From Acidobacteriota bacterium (GTDB taxonomy: Bacteria; Acidobacteriota; Thermoanaerobaculia; Multivoradales; JAHZIX01): a DNA stretch of 21,660 nt. The stretch covers positions 2,933 through 24,592 of the forward strand of contig JAGQSE010000091.1 of the NCBI GenBank assembly GCA_020439725.1, given 5' to 3'. The notes beneath the pieces were generated by a model. It ran no database searches. It was not told the DNA's origin and saw only the letters and a list, made by a program, of their open reading frames with translations. The stretch's first letter is position 1. Each line of letters starts with the position of its first letter. Positions 15,490 to 21,660 of this stretch are shown piece after piece. A program made the translations under genes and the position numbers.

Positions 15490-15660
15490 GTCTCGGCAGG
15501 TCTCCTGGCTTCCGGATCTACCTACTCCCGGGCCTTCCCACGGGGGCGCGGCGGTGAGCCTCGACTCCGCAGTGGCATCGTCCGGTTTCGTCCCCGGTCA
15601 CAGTGGCGGGGGCCGCGCCGGTCTCGCACCGGCTTCCCTCTTGACGACCCGACGAGAGCG
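15490..15660 (-). ncRNA. Cobalamin (AdoCbl) riboswitch
   Basis: On the minus strand the conserved core appears in order: GGGAAGCCGGTGCGAGACCGG (about 15618-15638), then GCGGCCCCCGCCACTGTGACC (about 15596-15615), and the closing B12 box GGAAGCCAGGAGACCTGCC at 15495-15513. These three blocks match the cobalamin riboswitch consensus nearly base for base. The region between them (15514-15594) holds the variable peripheral helices. The outer ends are approximate because the P1 closing helix was not delimited. It lies 110 bp upstream of btuB and would turn the whole uptake operon off when adenosylcobalamin is abundant. The promoter must lie upstream on the minus strand (above 15660) but could not be identified. 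Confidence 0.95.
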
Positions 15661-15815
15661 GCGATCCCATCGGATCGTCAGCTTGCAGGGTCGATCGAAT
15701 CCGCATCCAAGCGGATCACCGCGACGCACGGTCCGCGATCGCCGGCACACCCGGCGGCACGGAACGAATCGATCTTGAAAGAACCGTTGGGCTCGTCGGT
15801 GTTACCGGAAAGCAC
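15661..15815. other. Intergenic region upstream of the B12 riboswitch
   Basis: No gene is seen here. It must contain the promoter of the B12 operon (minus strand). Two small inverted repeats are visible: CGATCC/GGATCG (15662-15667 and 15672-15677) and ATCCGC/GCGGAT (15699-15704 and 15711-15716). Neither sits at a recognisable -10/-35 pair, so no operator is claimed. Confidence 0.3.
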
Positions 15816-15839
15816 AACGCCCCGGCCGACCGGGGCGTT
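15816..15839 (-). terminator. Intrinsic terminator after the small exported protein gene
   Basis: A perfect 10-bp stem, AACGCCCCGG with CCGGGGCGTT, closes a 4-nt loop 31 bp past the stop of the 171-residue gene. On the minus strand it is followed by GTGCTTTCC, a weak T-containing tail. It separates that gene from the B12 operon downstream. Confidence 0.75.
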
Positions 15840-15869
15840 CTTGACAGTCGGCGAGCGCGAAGCCCCGAA

Positions 15870-16385
15870 TCAGGGTTCGTAGCCGGTACCGTAGTACTCC
15901 TGCGCCAACCCCTCGTTGCCGACGCTGGTGGGCACGCCGGTGGTGTCCTCGGGATTGACGAACTGCTCGACGGTGACATTGGGGCGGTCGGGTTGCTGGG
16001 CCAGATCCTTGAGCAAATTCATGGTCTCGAGGAACGCCTGGTCCGGTGTCAGCTTGCCGGCCTCCTCGAGCTCTTCATCGGTCGGCGCGTCGTTGACCGA
16101 GGCTCCGATCTCGAGGGTCTTGCTGTCGATCACCCGGCCGAGCCCTCGGGCCTCCGAGCGGGTCGAGATGTCGGTGATGTCCGCCTTGGGAACGCCGATC
16201 CAGTTGCCGGCGTCGGTGAGGAGCATCGCCATGGACGAGTCCCAGCTCGCCTGCTCCGGCTGGCGCAGCGTTCGGAACTCGGTGCCGTTCTGAAGCTTGA
16301 CGGTGTACTCCTCCGCGAAGAGCGAAGGCGCGGCCAGCACGAGGGTGGCGGCGGCGAGCAGCGGCAACAGTCGAAAAGACTTCAT
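15870..16385 (-). CDS. Small exported protein of unknown function
   Basis: The 171-residue product has a clear signal peptide (MKSFRLL, hydrophobic 6-20, cut near LFA-EE at 24). The mature part of about 147 residues starts with a short beta-rich segment (YTVKLQNGTEFRTLRQPEQ, then SMAMLLTDAGNWIGVPKADITDI), continues with an acidic helical region, and ends in a Gly/Tyr-rich tail (EYYGTGYEP). There are no cysteines, lipobox or membrane helices, so it is probably soluble in the periplasm or secreted. I do not recognise the family. The start is well supported by AGGAGGA at 16392-16398, and an extended -10 lies just upstream. It is a single-gene unit between two terminators. Codon use looks like that of its neighbours, so it is probably a native gene. 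Confidence 0.8.
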   Translation of the reverse strand: MKSFRLLPLLAAATLVLAAPSLFAEEYTVKLQNGTEFRTLRQPEQASWDSSMAMLLTDAGNWIGVPKADITDISTRSEARGLGRVIDSKTLEIGASVNDAPTDEELEEAGKLTPDQAFLETMNLLKDLAQQPDRPNVTVEQFVNPEDTTGVPTSVGNEGLAQEYYGTGYEP

Positions 16386-16421
16386 CGAGGTTCCTCCTGC
16401 AAATCGCGAAACGACTATGGC

Positions 16422-16430
16422 AGTGTACCA
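16422..16430 (-). promoter_or_regulatory. Extended -10 promoter of the small exported protein gene
   Basis: The minus strand reads TGGTACACT, an extended -10 (TGn plus TACACT), which would place the transcript start about 30 nt before the ATG at 16385. No -35 match lies upstream, as is common for extended -10 promoters. It sits just downstream of the tRNA terminator, as an independent unit would require. Confidence 0.4.
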
Positions 16431-16439
16431 CGCGCGGCG

Positions 16440-16470
16440 AAAAATCCTGCTATCAAGGGCACTTGGCAGG
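16440..16470 (-). terminator. Intrinsic terminator of the tRNA operon
   Basis: On the minus strand CCTGCCAAG pairs with CTTG-(ATA)-GCAGG: a 9-bp stem with a 3-nt bulge and a TGCC loop, followed by ATTTTT. The T-run and stem are the classic Rho-independent pattern. It lies 53 bp past the end of the last tRNA (Arg-CCG). Confidence 0.7.
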
Positions 16471-16522
16471 GATTCCCGATGTGCGGAGGCCGCCGGGACA
16501 GGAAGCGGGAGGAGGGAAGGAA

Positions 16523-16599
16523 TGGTGCACCCGAGAGGATTCGAACCTCTGACCTACGGCTCCGGAGGCCGTCGCTCTATCCAGCTGAGCTACGGGTGC
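16523..16599 (-). tRNA. tRNA-Arg (anticodon CCG)
   Basis: A 77-nt cloverleaf is visible with acceptor GCACCCG/CGGGTGC, D-arm start GCTC, anticodon stem ACGGC/GCCGT around the loop CTCCGGA (anticodon CCG, reading CGG), and T-arm AGAGG-TTCGAAT-CCTCT. Discriminator A and an encoded CCA follow (16523-16525). It is last in the three-tRNA cluster. Confidence 0.97.
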
Positions 16600-16703
16600 G
16601 TCGGCTGACGGGGAAACAGCAACGCGGTCGAAAGAACTGCCGTCCCGAAGGTTTCCGCCGTGCGGCGGAGGATCGTCGAGGCTACGGCCGGTGGTCGGGG
16701 TCT

Positions 16704-16780
16704 TGGCCTGCCTGGAGGGATTCGAACCCCCGACCCGCGGCTTAGAAGGCCGCCGCTCTATCCAGCTGAGCTACAGGCAG
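16704..16780 (-). tRNA. tRNA-Arg (anticodon TCT)
   Basis: A 77-nt cloverleaf is visible with acceptor CTGCCTG/CAGGCAG, anticodon stem GCGGC/GCCGC around the loop CTTCTAA (anticodon TCT, reading AGA), and T-arm GGGGG-TTCGAAT-CCCTC with one G-U pair. Discriminator G and an encoded CCA follow (16704-16706). It decodes a codon that is rare in so GC-rich a genome. Confidence 0.97.
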
Positions 16781-16846
16781 CCGATGCGCCTTGCTCGACC
16801 GGACCCCTCGGTGACTGGGCACCGCAGCATCCGGGCAAGGTCTGTA

Positions 16847-16920
16847 TCGGGGCGCTCAGATTTGAACTGAGGACCCCCTGCTCCCAAAGCAGGTGCGCTG
16901 CCAGACTGCGCCACGCCCCG
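16847..16920 (-). tRNA. tRNA-Pro (anticodon TGG)
   Basis: A 74-nt cloverleaf is visible with acceptor CGGGGCG/CGCCCCG, anticodon stem CCTGC/GCAGG around the loop TTTGGGA (anticodon TGG), and T-loop TTCAAAT. The base after the acceptor is discriminator A and the next three are TAC, so CCA is not encoded, unlike in its two neighbours. It is first in the cluster. Confidence 0.97.
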
Positions 16921-17006
16921 AAAAAGCGCCGCGTGAGTCTAAGTCAGCGGCCGAAGCCTGTCAATTTCTCCGGTTGCCCTTTCCGCGGGCCTCGGAGGCG
17001 CTGGAG

Positions 17007-17054
17007 AACCGACACCGCCGGCGCCCCGTGACGGGCTGGCCGGCGGTGTCGGTT
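17007..17054 (-). terminator. Long hairpin after the TonB-receptor gene
   Basis: A perfect 16-bp stem (17007-17022 with 17039-17054) encloses a 16-nt loop that can itself pair CCCG/CGGG. It starts 36 bp past the receptor stop. There is no T-run, so it is an unusual terminator or a 3'-end stabiliser. It also insulates the tRNA cluster that follows on the same strand. Confidence 0.6.
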
Positions 17055-17089
17055 CGAGACGGTCTCCCGCCCTCGGCGGGCCGTGGACG

Positions 17090-19498
17090 CTACCAGCGGA
17101 AGGCGATGTGGGCGAGCGCCCGGCGCTCGATGATGTCGCCGCCGAAGATCTGGTAGTGCTTGTCGTTGAACAGGTTGCTGACGTTGACGCCGACCTCGAT
17201 GTTGTCGGTGAGCGAGTAGTTGGCGTTCAAGTCGACCAGGTCATACGCCGGCACCGGACCCTGGAAGACACCCGCGTTCCAGTCGAAAGCGTCGCTGTGG
17301 CGGTACTTGAGCGAGCCGTTCCACTTGCTCCCCAGGTAGGACAGACCGATGCCGTACTTGTTGTCGGGGGTGTTGGGCAGCAGCGGATCGGCGGCGATCT
17401 GCTGGGTGATGTCGAAATCGAACCATGAGTAGTTGGCGTCGAGGAGCCACTCGTTGGTGAGGTAGTAGTTGAGCCCGATCTCGATGCCCTGCGTGTCCAC
17501 CTCGCCGAAGTTGGTGTAGGACAGCGCGGCGAGCAGCGCCGTGCCGTCGAGGGGGCTGTTCGAGAGCAGGAAATAGCTCGGGCCGAGGGCTCCCCGCAGG
17601 GTGTTGTCGAGCACCGTGGCAAAGGGCTGGGGAATCCCCGCGGGCACCTGGTAGGGACCGAAGTTGGGGTTGATGCGACCGAGGGTCGGGTTGACCGGGG
17701 TGATCAGGTCGGTGATGAAGTTCTCGATCTTGTTGTTGTAGTAGTCGACGGTCAGGAAAGCCTTGCCGCCGATGATCGAGCTGTAGCCAAGCTCCCAGCT
17801 CTTGACCTTCTCGACATCGAGCGACGGGTTACCGAGGGCCAGGACCGGAATCGAGGTGAAGCCGCAGGTCACGCCGAAGGGCGCGCAAAAGGCGGCTTCG
17901 AGGGGGGCCGTGGCGGTGATCGACGCCGCCACCGGCACGCGCAGGAAGAACTCCGAGTAGTTGGGCGTCTGGAAGGCCTCGCCGTAGTTGACCCGGATCG
18001 TGTTGTTCGAGTTGATCGAGTAGACCAGTGCGGCGCGGGGCGAGAACTGCGCGTCGTTGAGCGAGCTGTCGTCATAACGCGCCGCGACCACGCCCTTGAG
18101 CTTGTCGTTGAAGTCGTACTCGAGCTGGCCGAAGACACCCTGGAAGTCCGCCTCGATGGGCTCGAAGACGAGGGTCTGGAAGCCCTGCGGGTTCTTCGAG
18201 TCGATGTTCTCCTCGCTGTAGGAGGCACCCCCGACCAGGCGGCCGCGACCGTTGGCGAAGCCGACGTTGCCCTGGATCTCGATCAGGGTGCGGTCCGAGT
18301 CGAGGTAGAGCGGCACCCCCGAAGCCAGCGAGCGCTGGTCGTTGCCGTCGCGGTCGTTGCGATAGGCGAGGACGTTCCAATGGGCGGTGTTGAAGTTGAC
18401 GCGAGCATAGGGGCGCTTGACGTCGAGTCCCTGGACGCGACCGATGCCGGTGACCTGGAGCGGGCCCTTCGAGACGCCGTCCCCTACCTCGAAGGTGAGC
18501 GAGGGACCGCTGGCGAAGAACTTGTCGACCCGGGCGCTGCCGTAATAGACCTCGTCGTCGTTGCGCGCCAGCGGGATGCGCTCGAGGGAAAGCCCGGGAT
18601 ACTCGACGGTGACGTTGCGCGAGCGGGTGAAGTCGTCGCTCTGCTGATAGCCCGCCGAAATCCGGCCGAACCAGCTGCTCGACAGTGCTCCACCGAGCCG
18701 GAAGTCGATGCGCTGGGTGGCGAGCTCGCCGCCGGTGAGCTTGACCGAGCCGCCGCGGTTGTCCCGTGGCGAGCGCGTCACCATGTTGATCACGCCGTTG
18801 AAGGCGTCGGCACCGTAAAGCGCCGAGCCCGGGCCCCGGACCAGCTCGATGCTCTCGAGCTCGTCGAGCGAGAAGGGCAGCGTCGACCACTCCTGGGAAC
18901 CGAGGAACTGGGCCGAGGGATCCCGCCCGTCGATCAGCACCAAGATGCGCCGGTTGAGCGAGCTGTTGAAGCCACGGGCGTTGAAGTTGAAGTCGTAGAT
19001 GCCGCTCTGCGTGGCCTCGGCACCGGGGGTGTACTCGAGGAGCTTGGGCACCTGCCCGTGGGCCGCCTCGCGCTCGATGGCCTCCTGCGGGATGGTCGTG
19101 ATCGCCGCCGGCGCGTCGACGATGCGCTCGGTGCCCCGGGACGCGGAGTAGACCGTGATGGTTTCGAGGAAGCCGACCTCCCAGTCGAGAACCTTGGTGA
19201 CGTCGGTGGTCGCACCGGTGGTCACTTCGACCCCGTCCTCGGTCGCGTTGCGGTCACCGAGGGTGAAGCTCAGCGTATAGGTCCCGGTCTTGACCCGGTC
19301 GAAGGTGAAGCCCCCCTTGGCGCTGGTGATGGTGACGAGACCGAGGTCGTTGATCGCCACCGCGATGCCGCCGATGCCGTCTCCGTCAGGCCCTTGGACG
19401 CTGCCCGTGATTCGTCCGAAGTCCTGAGCCCAGAGCGGTGGCGCAGAGAGGAGCAGCAGCCCGGCCACGAGCGCCGCCACGACACGATGGTTCTTCAT
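17090..19498 (-). CDS. TonB-dependent receptor with carboxypeptidase-regulatory-like N-domain
   Basis: The 802-residue product has a signal peptide (cut near LWA-QD at 24-25), then a CarboxypepD_reg-like beta-sandwich at about 28-106 (GRITGSVQGPDGDGIGGIAVAIND ... GGFTFDRVKTGTYTLSF). A TonB-box-like LETITVYS sits at 111-118, and a plug domain at about 119-245 includes VDAPAAITTIPQEAIE and ELVRGPGSALYGADAFNGVINMV. A barrel of about 550 residues follows and ends in Arg-Trp. Such receptors are abundant in Acidobacteriota and Bacteroidota and import siderophores, cobalamin or oligomers. Nothing here fixes the ligand, and no transporter genes adjoin it. ATG 19498 is chosen for AGGAGG at 19503-19508 and the signal peptide; the upstream frame to 19780 is shadow. 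A possible -10 TACAAT lies at 19598-19603 on the minus strand, without a good -35. Confidence 0.92.
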   Translation of the reverse strand: MKNHRVVAALVAGLLLLSAPPLWAQDFGRITGSVQGPDGDGIGGIAVAINDLGLVTITSAKGGFTFDRVKTGTYTLSFTLGDRNATEDGVEVTTGATTDVTKVLDWEVGFLETITVYSASRGTERIVDAPAAITTIPQEAIEREAAHGQVPKLLEYTPGAEATQSGIYDFNFNARGFNSSLNRRILVLIDGRDPSAQFLGSQEWSTLPFSLDELESIELVRGPGSALYGADAFNGVINMVTRSPRDNRGGSVKLTGGELATQRIDFRLGGALSSSWFGRISAGYQQSDDFTRSRNVTVEYPGLSLERIPLARNDDEVYYGSARVDKFFASGPSLTFEVGDGVSKGPLQVTGIGRVQGLDVKRPYARVNFNTAHWNVLAYRNDRDGNDQRSLASGVPLYLDSDRTLIEIQGNVGFANGRGRLVGGASYSEENIDSKNPQGFQTLVFEPIEADFQGVFGQLEYDFNDKLKGVVAARYDDSSLNDAQFSPRAALVYSINSNNTIRVNYGEAFQTPNYSEFFLRVPVAASITATAPLEAAFCAPFGVTCGFTSIPVLALGNPSLDVEKVKSWELGYSSIIGGKAFLTVDYYNNKIENFITDLITPVNPTLGRINPNFGPYQVPAGIPQPFATVLDNTLRGALGPSYFLLSNSPLDGTALLAALSYTNFGEVDTQGIEIGLNYYLTNEWLLDANYSWFDFDITQQIAADPLLPNTPDNKYGIGLSYLGSKWNGSLKYRHSDAFDWNAGVFQGPVPAYDLVDLNANYSLTDNIEVGVNVSNLFNDKHYQIFGGDIIERRALAHIAFRW

Positions 19499-19754
19499 GA
19501 TGCCTCCTAGGTAAACGTTGGGAGGACCCCGGACAACCGGGGATCTCTCGACTCGCCGGGACCTGTGACAACCTTGTGACCGCAAAAATGTGGCCGGATT
19601 GTAGCGCTCAGGCCGCCCGCAAGTCCAGGCAGGACAAGGATGAAGGAGGACCGGCCGATGACGAGCCCTTGCCTCGTCGGCAGCGGCTGTGAGAGCTTTG
19701 TCGGATCGGCCCAAGGCCTTCGCGCACCACCGAGACGAGATCGAGGTTCGAGAC
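19499..19754. promoter_or_regulatory. Divergent region between the TonB receptor and trkA
   Basis: These 256 bp hold the promoters for both directions. For the receptor, TACAAT at 19598-19603 (minus) is the best -10 candidate. Upstream of trkA a hairpin GACGAG/CTCGTC (19660-19665 and 19673-19678) is visible, with a further GCC/GGC pairing past a bulge. I could not identify a known riboswitch here. Confidence 0.3.
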
Positions 19755-21110
19755 ATGGATCGGAAGAGATACGTCGTCATGGGGGCAGGCCAGGTGGGGT
19801 TTCAGCTGGCCCGCTCGTTGTCGCAGGAAGGCCACGACGTATCGGTCATCGAGCTCGACCCCGAGATCCGCAACCAGGTCGAGGAAGCCCTGGACGTCCG
19901 CGTGGTCCCCGGCAACGGCGCCGAGGTCCAGGTGCTCGAGGCCGCCGAGGTCGGCGACTGCGACCTCTTCATGGCGGTGTCCTCCCGCGAGGAGGCGAAC
20001 CTGGCGGCCTCGCTCCTGGCCAAGCGGCTCGGCGCCAAGCGGAGCGTGGTCCGGGTGGAGACCGCCGCCCACGAGGCTTCGCACCGCAAGCTCTATCAGG
20101 ACGTCTTTCACGTCGACCTCCTGCTCTCGACCCAGCTGCTCGCCACCACCCGGATCCTGAACCGCATCCGCGGGCACAACACCGTGGCCGTCGAGTACTT
20201 CGCCGGCGGCAAGGTCCAGCTGCGCAAGATCACCCTCGGCCAGAGCTCCGAGCTGACCCACCGGGCCCTCAAGGACATCGAGCTGCCCGAGGCGAGCCTG
20301 GTGGTGGCCCTCTACCGCGGCGACGAGCTGATCATCCCGTCCGGTGACGACCGCCCCCAGCCCGGCGACGAGGCCCTGATCGTCGGCGAGACCGAGACCA
20401 TCAGCCGCTTCGAGCGGATGCTCACCAGCCAGCCGGAGAAGATCGGCAACGTGGTCATCGCCGGCGGCGGTCCCATCGGCGTGCTGGTCGCCCAGTCGCT
20501 GGCGGCGCTCAACGTCGAGATCCGGATCATCGAGAAGGACAAGAAGCGCGCCGTCGAGCTCGCCGCACGCTTCCCGAAGACCGAGGTCCTCCATGGCGAC
20601 GCCACCGACCTGGCGCTGCTCAAGGCCGAGCGCGTCGACCGGGCGCACTTCTTCGTCGCCCTTTCGGGGCACGACGAGACGAACCTGATGGCGAGCCTGC
20701 TGGCGCAGGAGCTGGGGATCCCGCAGGTCATCGCGTTGGTCCACCGCGCCGAGACCTCGCACCTGTGGCGTCGGTTGGGGCTGCTCAAGGTCCTGTCGCC
20801 GCGCGCGCTGGCCAACGAGCGCATCCACGAGTACATCGACAACGGCTACAACCCCAACATCGTCTCGCTCCGCCGGGGCGCCGCCCAGGTCATCGAGCGG
20901 CGGCTCTATCCCGCCAGCCCGGCAGCGGGTGTGACGCTGGCCGAGATGAGCCCGCCGCGAGGTCTCATCGTCGGCGCGGTGGTGCGAGGCTCGCGGGTCT
21001 TCGTTCCCCGCGGCCGCGACCGCCTGGAGGTCGGCGACGTGGTCATCCTCTTCGTGCGCGAGGAGGAGCTGGGGACGGTCCAGCTGCTCTTCCCGGGTCG
21101 CGACGCGTGA
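19755..21110 (+). CDS. trkA: Trk K+ uptake regulatory NAD-binding protein TrkA
   Basis: The 451-residue product is a tandem RCK protein: TrkA-N Rossmann domain with GAGQVG at 10-15 and the acidic Glu33, a first TrkA-C domain to about 215, a second Rossmann domain with GGGPIG at 237-242 and Glu260, and a second TrkA-C domain to the end. This two-repeat layout and length are those of the Trk subunit that gates the TrkH channel in response to nucleotides. ATG 19755 is chosen because the glycine motif then begins at the usual residue 10, with CGAGG at 19742-19746. The frame extends back to 19689 but adds no conserved sequence. It overlaps trkH by 4 nt (GTGA). Confidence 0.93.
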   Translation: MDRKRYVVMGAGQVGFQLARSLSQEGHDVSVIELDPEIRNQVEEALDVRVVPGNGAEVQVLEAAEVGDCDLFMAVSSREEANLAASLLAKRLGAKRSVVRVETAAHEASHRKLYQDVFHVDLLLSTQLLATTRILNRIRGHNTVAVEYFAGGKVQLRKITLGQSSELTHRALKDIELPEASLVVALYRGDELIIPSGDDRPQPGDEALIVGETETISRFERMLTSQPEKIGNVVIAGGGPIGVLVAQSLAALNVEIRIIEKDKKRAVELAARFPKTEVLHGDATDLALLKAERVDRAHFFVALSGHDETNLMASLLAQELGIPQVIALVHRAETSHLWRRLGLLKVLSPRALANERIHEYIDNGYNPNIVSLRRGAAQVIERRLYPASPAAGVTLAEMSPPRGLIVGAVVRGSRVFVPRGRDRLEVGDVVILFVREEELGTVQLLFPGRDA

Positions 21111-21660
21111 AGCTCGCCCGCGGGGTGATCAACCCCCGCCCCGTGCTGCGCTTTCTCGGCCGCCTGCTCCTGGTGCTGTCGTGCGCCCAGCTGCTGCCCC
21201 TGCTGGTGAGCTTGCTTTACGGCGAAACCGAGAGCGCCGGCTCTTTCCTGCTGTCGATGCTGGTGACGGCCCTGGTGGCGGGCCTCTTCGCCTACCTGGG
21301 TCGCGGCGCCGGCGAGGTCTACCGCCGCGAGGGCATCCTCATCGTGGTCGGCGGCTGGATGCTCGCTTCAGCGCTCGGCGCCTTGCCCTACGTCTTGTCG
21401 TCAGCGATCCCGTCGCCCATCGACGCGCTGTTCGAGGCCGCGTCGGGATTCACCACCACCGGCGCGACGGTGCTCACCGACATCGCCGGGCAGGACCGCG
21501 GCATCCTCTTTTGGCGCTGCTTCACCCAGTGGCTGGGCGGCATGGGGATCATCGTCCTCTTCCTCGCCCTCCTCCCCGAGCTCGGCCCCGGTGCGCGTTT
21601 CCTCTACAAGCTCGAGGTCCCGGGACCCACCGCCGAGGCGCTGTCACCGCGCATCCGCGA
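21107..21660 (+). CDS. trkH: Trk K+ transporter membrane subunit TrkH, N-terminal part (runs off right edge)
   Basis: A frame begins at GTG 21107, inside the trkA stop, and stays open to the end of the window (184 residues). It has hydrophobic helices near 17-37, 46-64 and 76-96, then the first pore loop ASGFTTTGATVLTD (selectivity segment TTTGAT at 116-121), followed by ILFWRCFTQWLGGMGIIVLFLALLP and GPTAEALSPRIR. All of these are hallmark TrkH sequences. It forms the K+-conducting subunit in the inner membrane with TrkA on its cytoplasmic side. The GTG start with 4-nt overlap indicates translational coupling. The rest of the gene lies outside the window. Confidence 0.93.
   Translation, partial: MKLARGVINPRPVLRFLGRLLLVLSCAQLLPLLVSLLYGETESAGSFLLSMLVTALVAGLFAYLGRGAGEVYRREGILIVVGGWMLASALGALPYVLSSAIPSPIDALFEAASGFTTTGATVLTDIAGQDRGILFWRCFTQWLGGMGIIVLFLALLPELGPGARFLYKLEVPGPTAEALSPRIR

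Noticed and set aside
15841..15846. TTGACA as a -35 box on the plus strand
   Set aside because: No -10 follows at the right spacing and no plus-strand gene lies downstream. It is the trailing sequence of a terminator and the 3' end of a minus-strand gene.
16308..16800. Short plus-strand frames across the tRNA cluster
   Set aside because: They read through three perfect tRNA cloverleafs on the other strand. The peptide GFEPLTYGSGG-type strings are the usual artefact of translating antisense tRNA.
1..21660. CRISPR array, insertion sequence, prophage or integron
   Set aside because: No regularly spaced repeats, transposase or integrase motifs, or terminal inverted repeats were seen.

Overview
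The window is very GC-rich, has strong AGGAGG-type ribosome binding sites and carries many genes for a Gram-negative envelope: two TonB-dependent outer-membrane receptors, a Spy/CpxP-like periplasmic protein and several signal-peptide proteins. One receptor has an N-terminal carboxypeptidase-regulatory-like domain, the protease ends in an 'FETGDTSEW' tail, and the truncated histidine kinase has an N-terminus of a type common in Acidobacteriota. Together these suggest an Acidobacteriota bacterium, perhaps of the Thermoanaerobaculia type. That placement is an inference from gene style, not from a marker gene. The DNA looks chromosomal and housekeeping or mildly accessory. I saw no transposase, integrase, phage gene or CRISPR array.

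Layout. (1) 1-1.2 kb: the start of a sensor histidine kinase (minus, running off the left edge), divergent from a Spy/CpxP-like periplasmic protein. (2) 1.2-7.6 kb, all minus: a secreted subtilisin-like protease, an acyl-thioester/fatty-acyl reductase-like SDR with an unusual N-terminal extension, a cytoplasmic TPR protein and a 2H-family cyclic phosphodiesterase-like protein. Each has its own ribosome binding site and a gap of about 90-150 bp to the next. (3) 7.7-10.9 kb, plus: an exported PstS-like single-domain protein behind an AT-rich promoter island, then a GAF-PAS-GGDEF-EAL c-di-GMP protein with an altered GGDEF motif and an intact EAL site. (4) 10.8-15.7 kb, minus: a complete vitamin B12 uptake operon, cobalamin riboswitch - btuB - btuF - ATPase - permease, whose last three genes overlap by 4 nt. 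(5) 15.8-16.9 kb, minus: a small orphan exported protein and a tRNA cluster (Pro-UGG, Arg-UCU, Arg-CCG) with its own intrinsic terminator. (6) 17.0-19.5 kb, minus: a lone TonB-dependent receptor of unknown ligand. (7) 19.75 kb to the right edge, plus: trkA and the start of trkH (K+ uptake), joined by a GTGA overlap.

The B12 region is the best-integrated module. An 8-nt sequence between the riboswitch and btuB is exactly complementary to the btuB Shine-Dalgarno, so a translational off-switch can be proposed directly from the sequence. The rest of the cassette (outer-membrane receptor, periplasmic lipoprotein, ATPase, permease) would follow on the same transcript by translational coupling. No cobalamin biosynthesis gene is visible, so this is a salvage locus. 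Other points worth a second look are the His-rich N-terminal extension of the reductase, the protease C-terminal tail, the CpxP/kinase divergent pair, the 78-bp convergent coding overlap between the c-di-GMP gene and the B12 permease, and two palindromic candidate operators.
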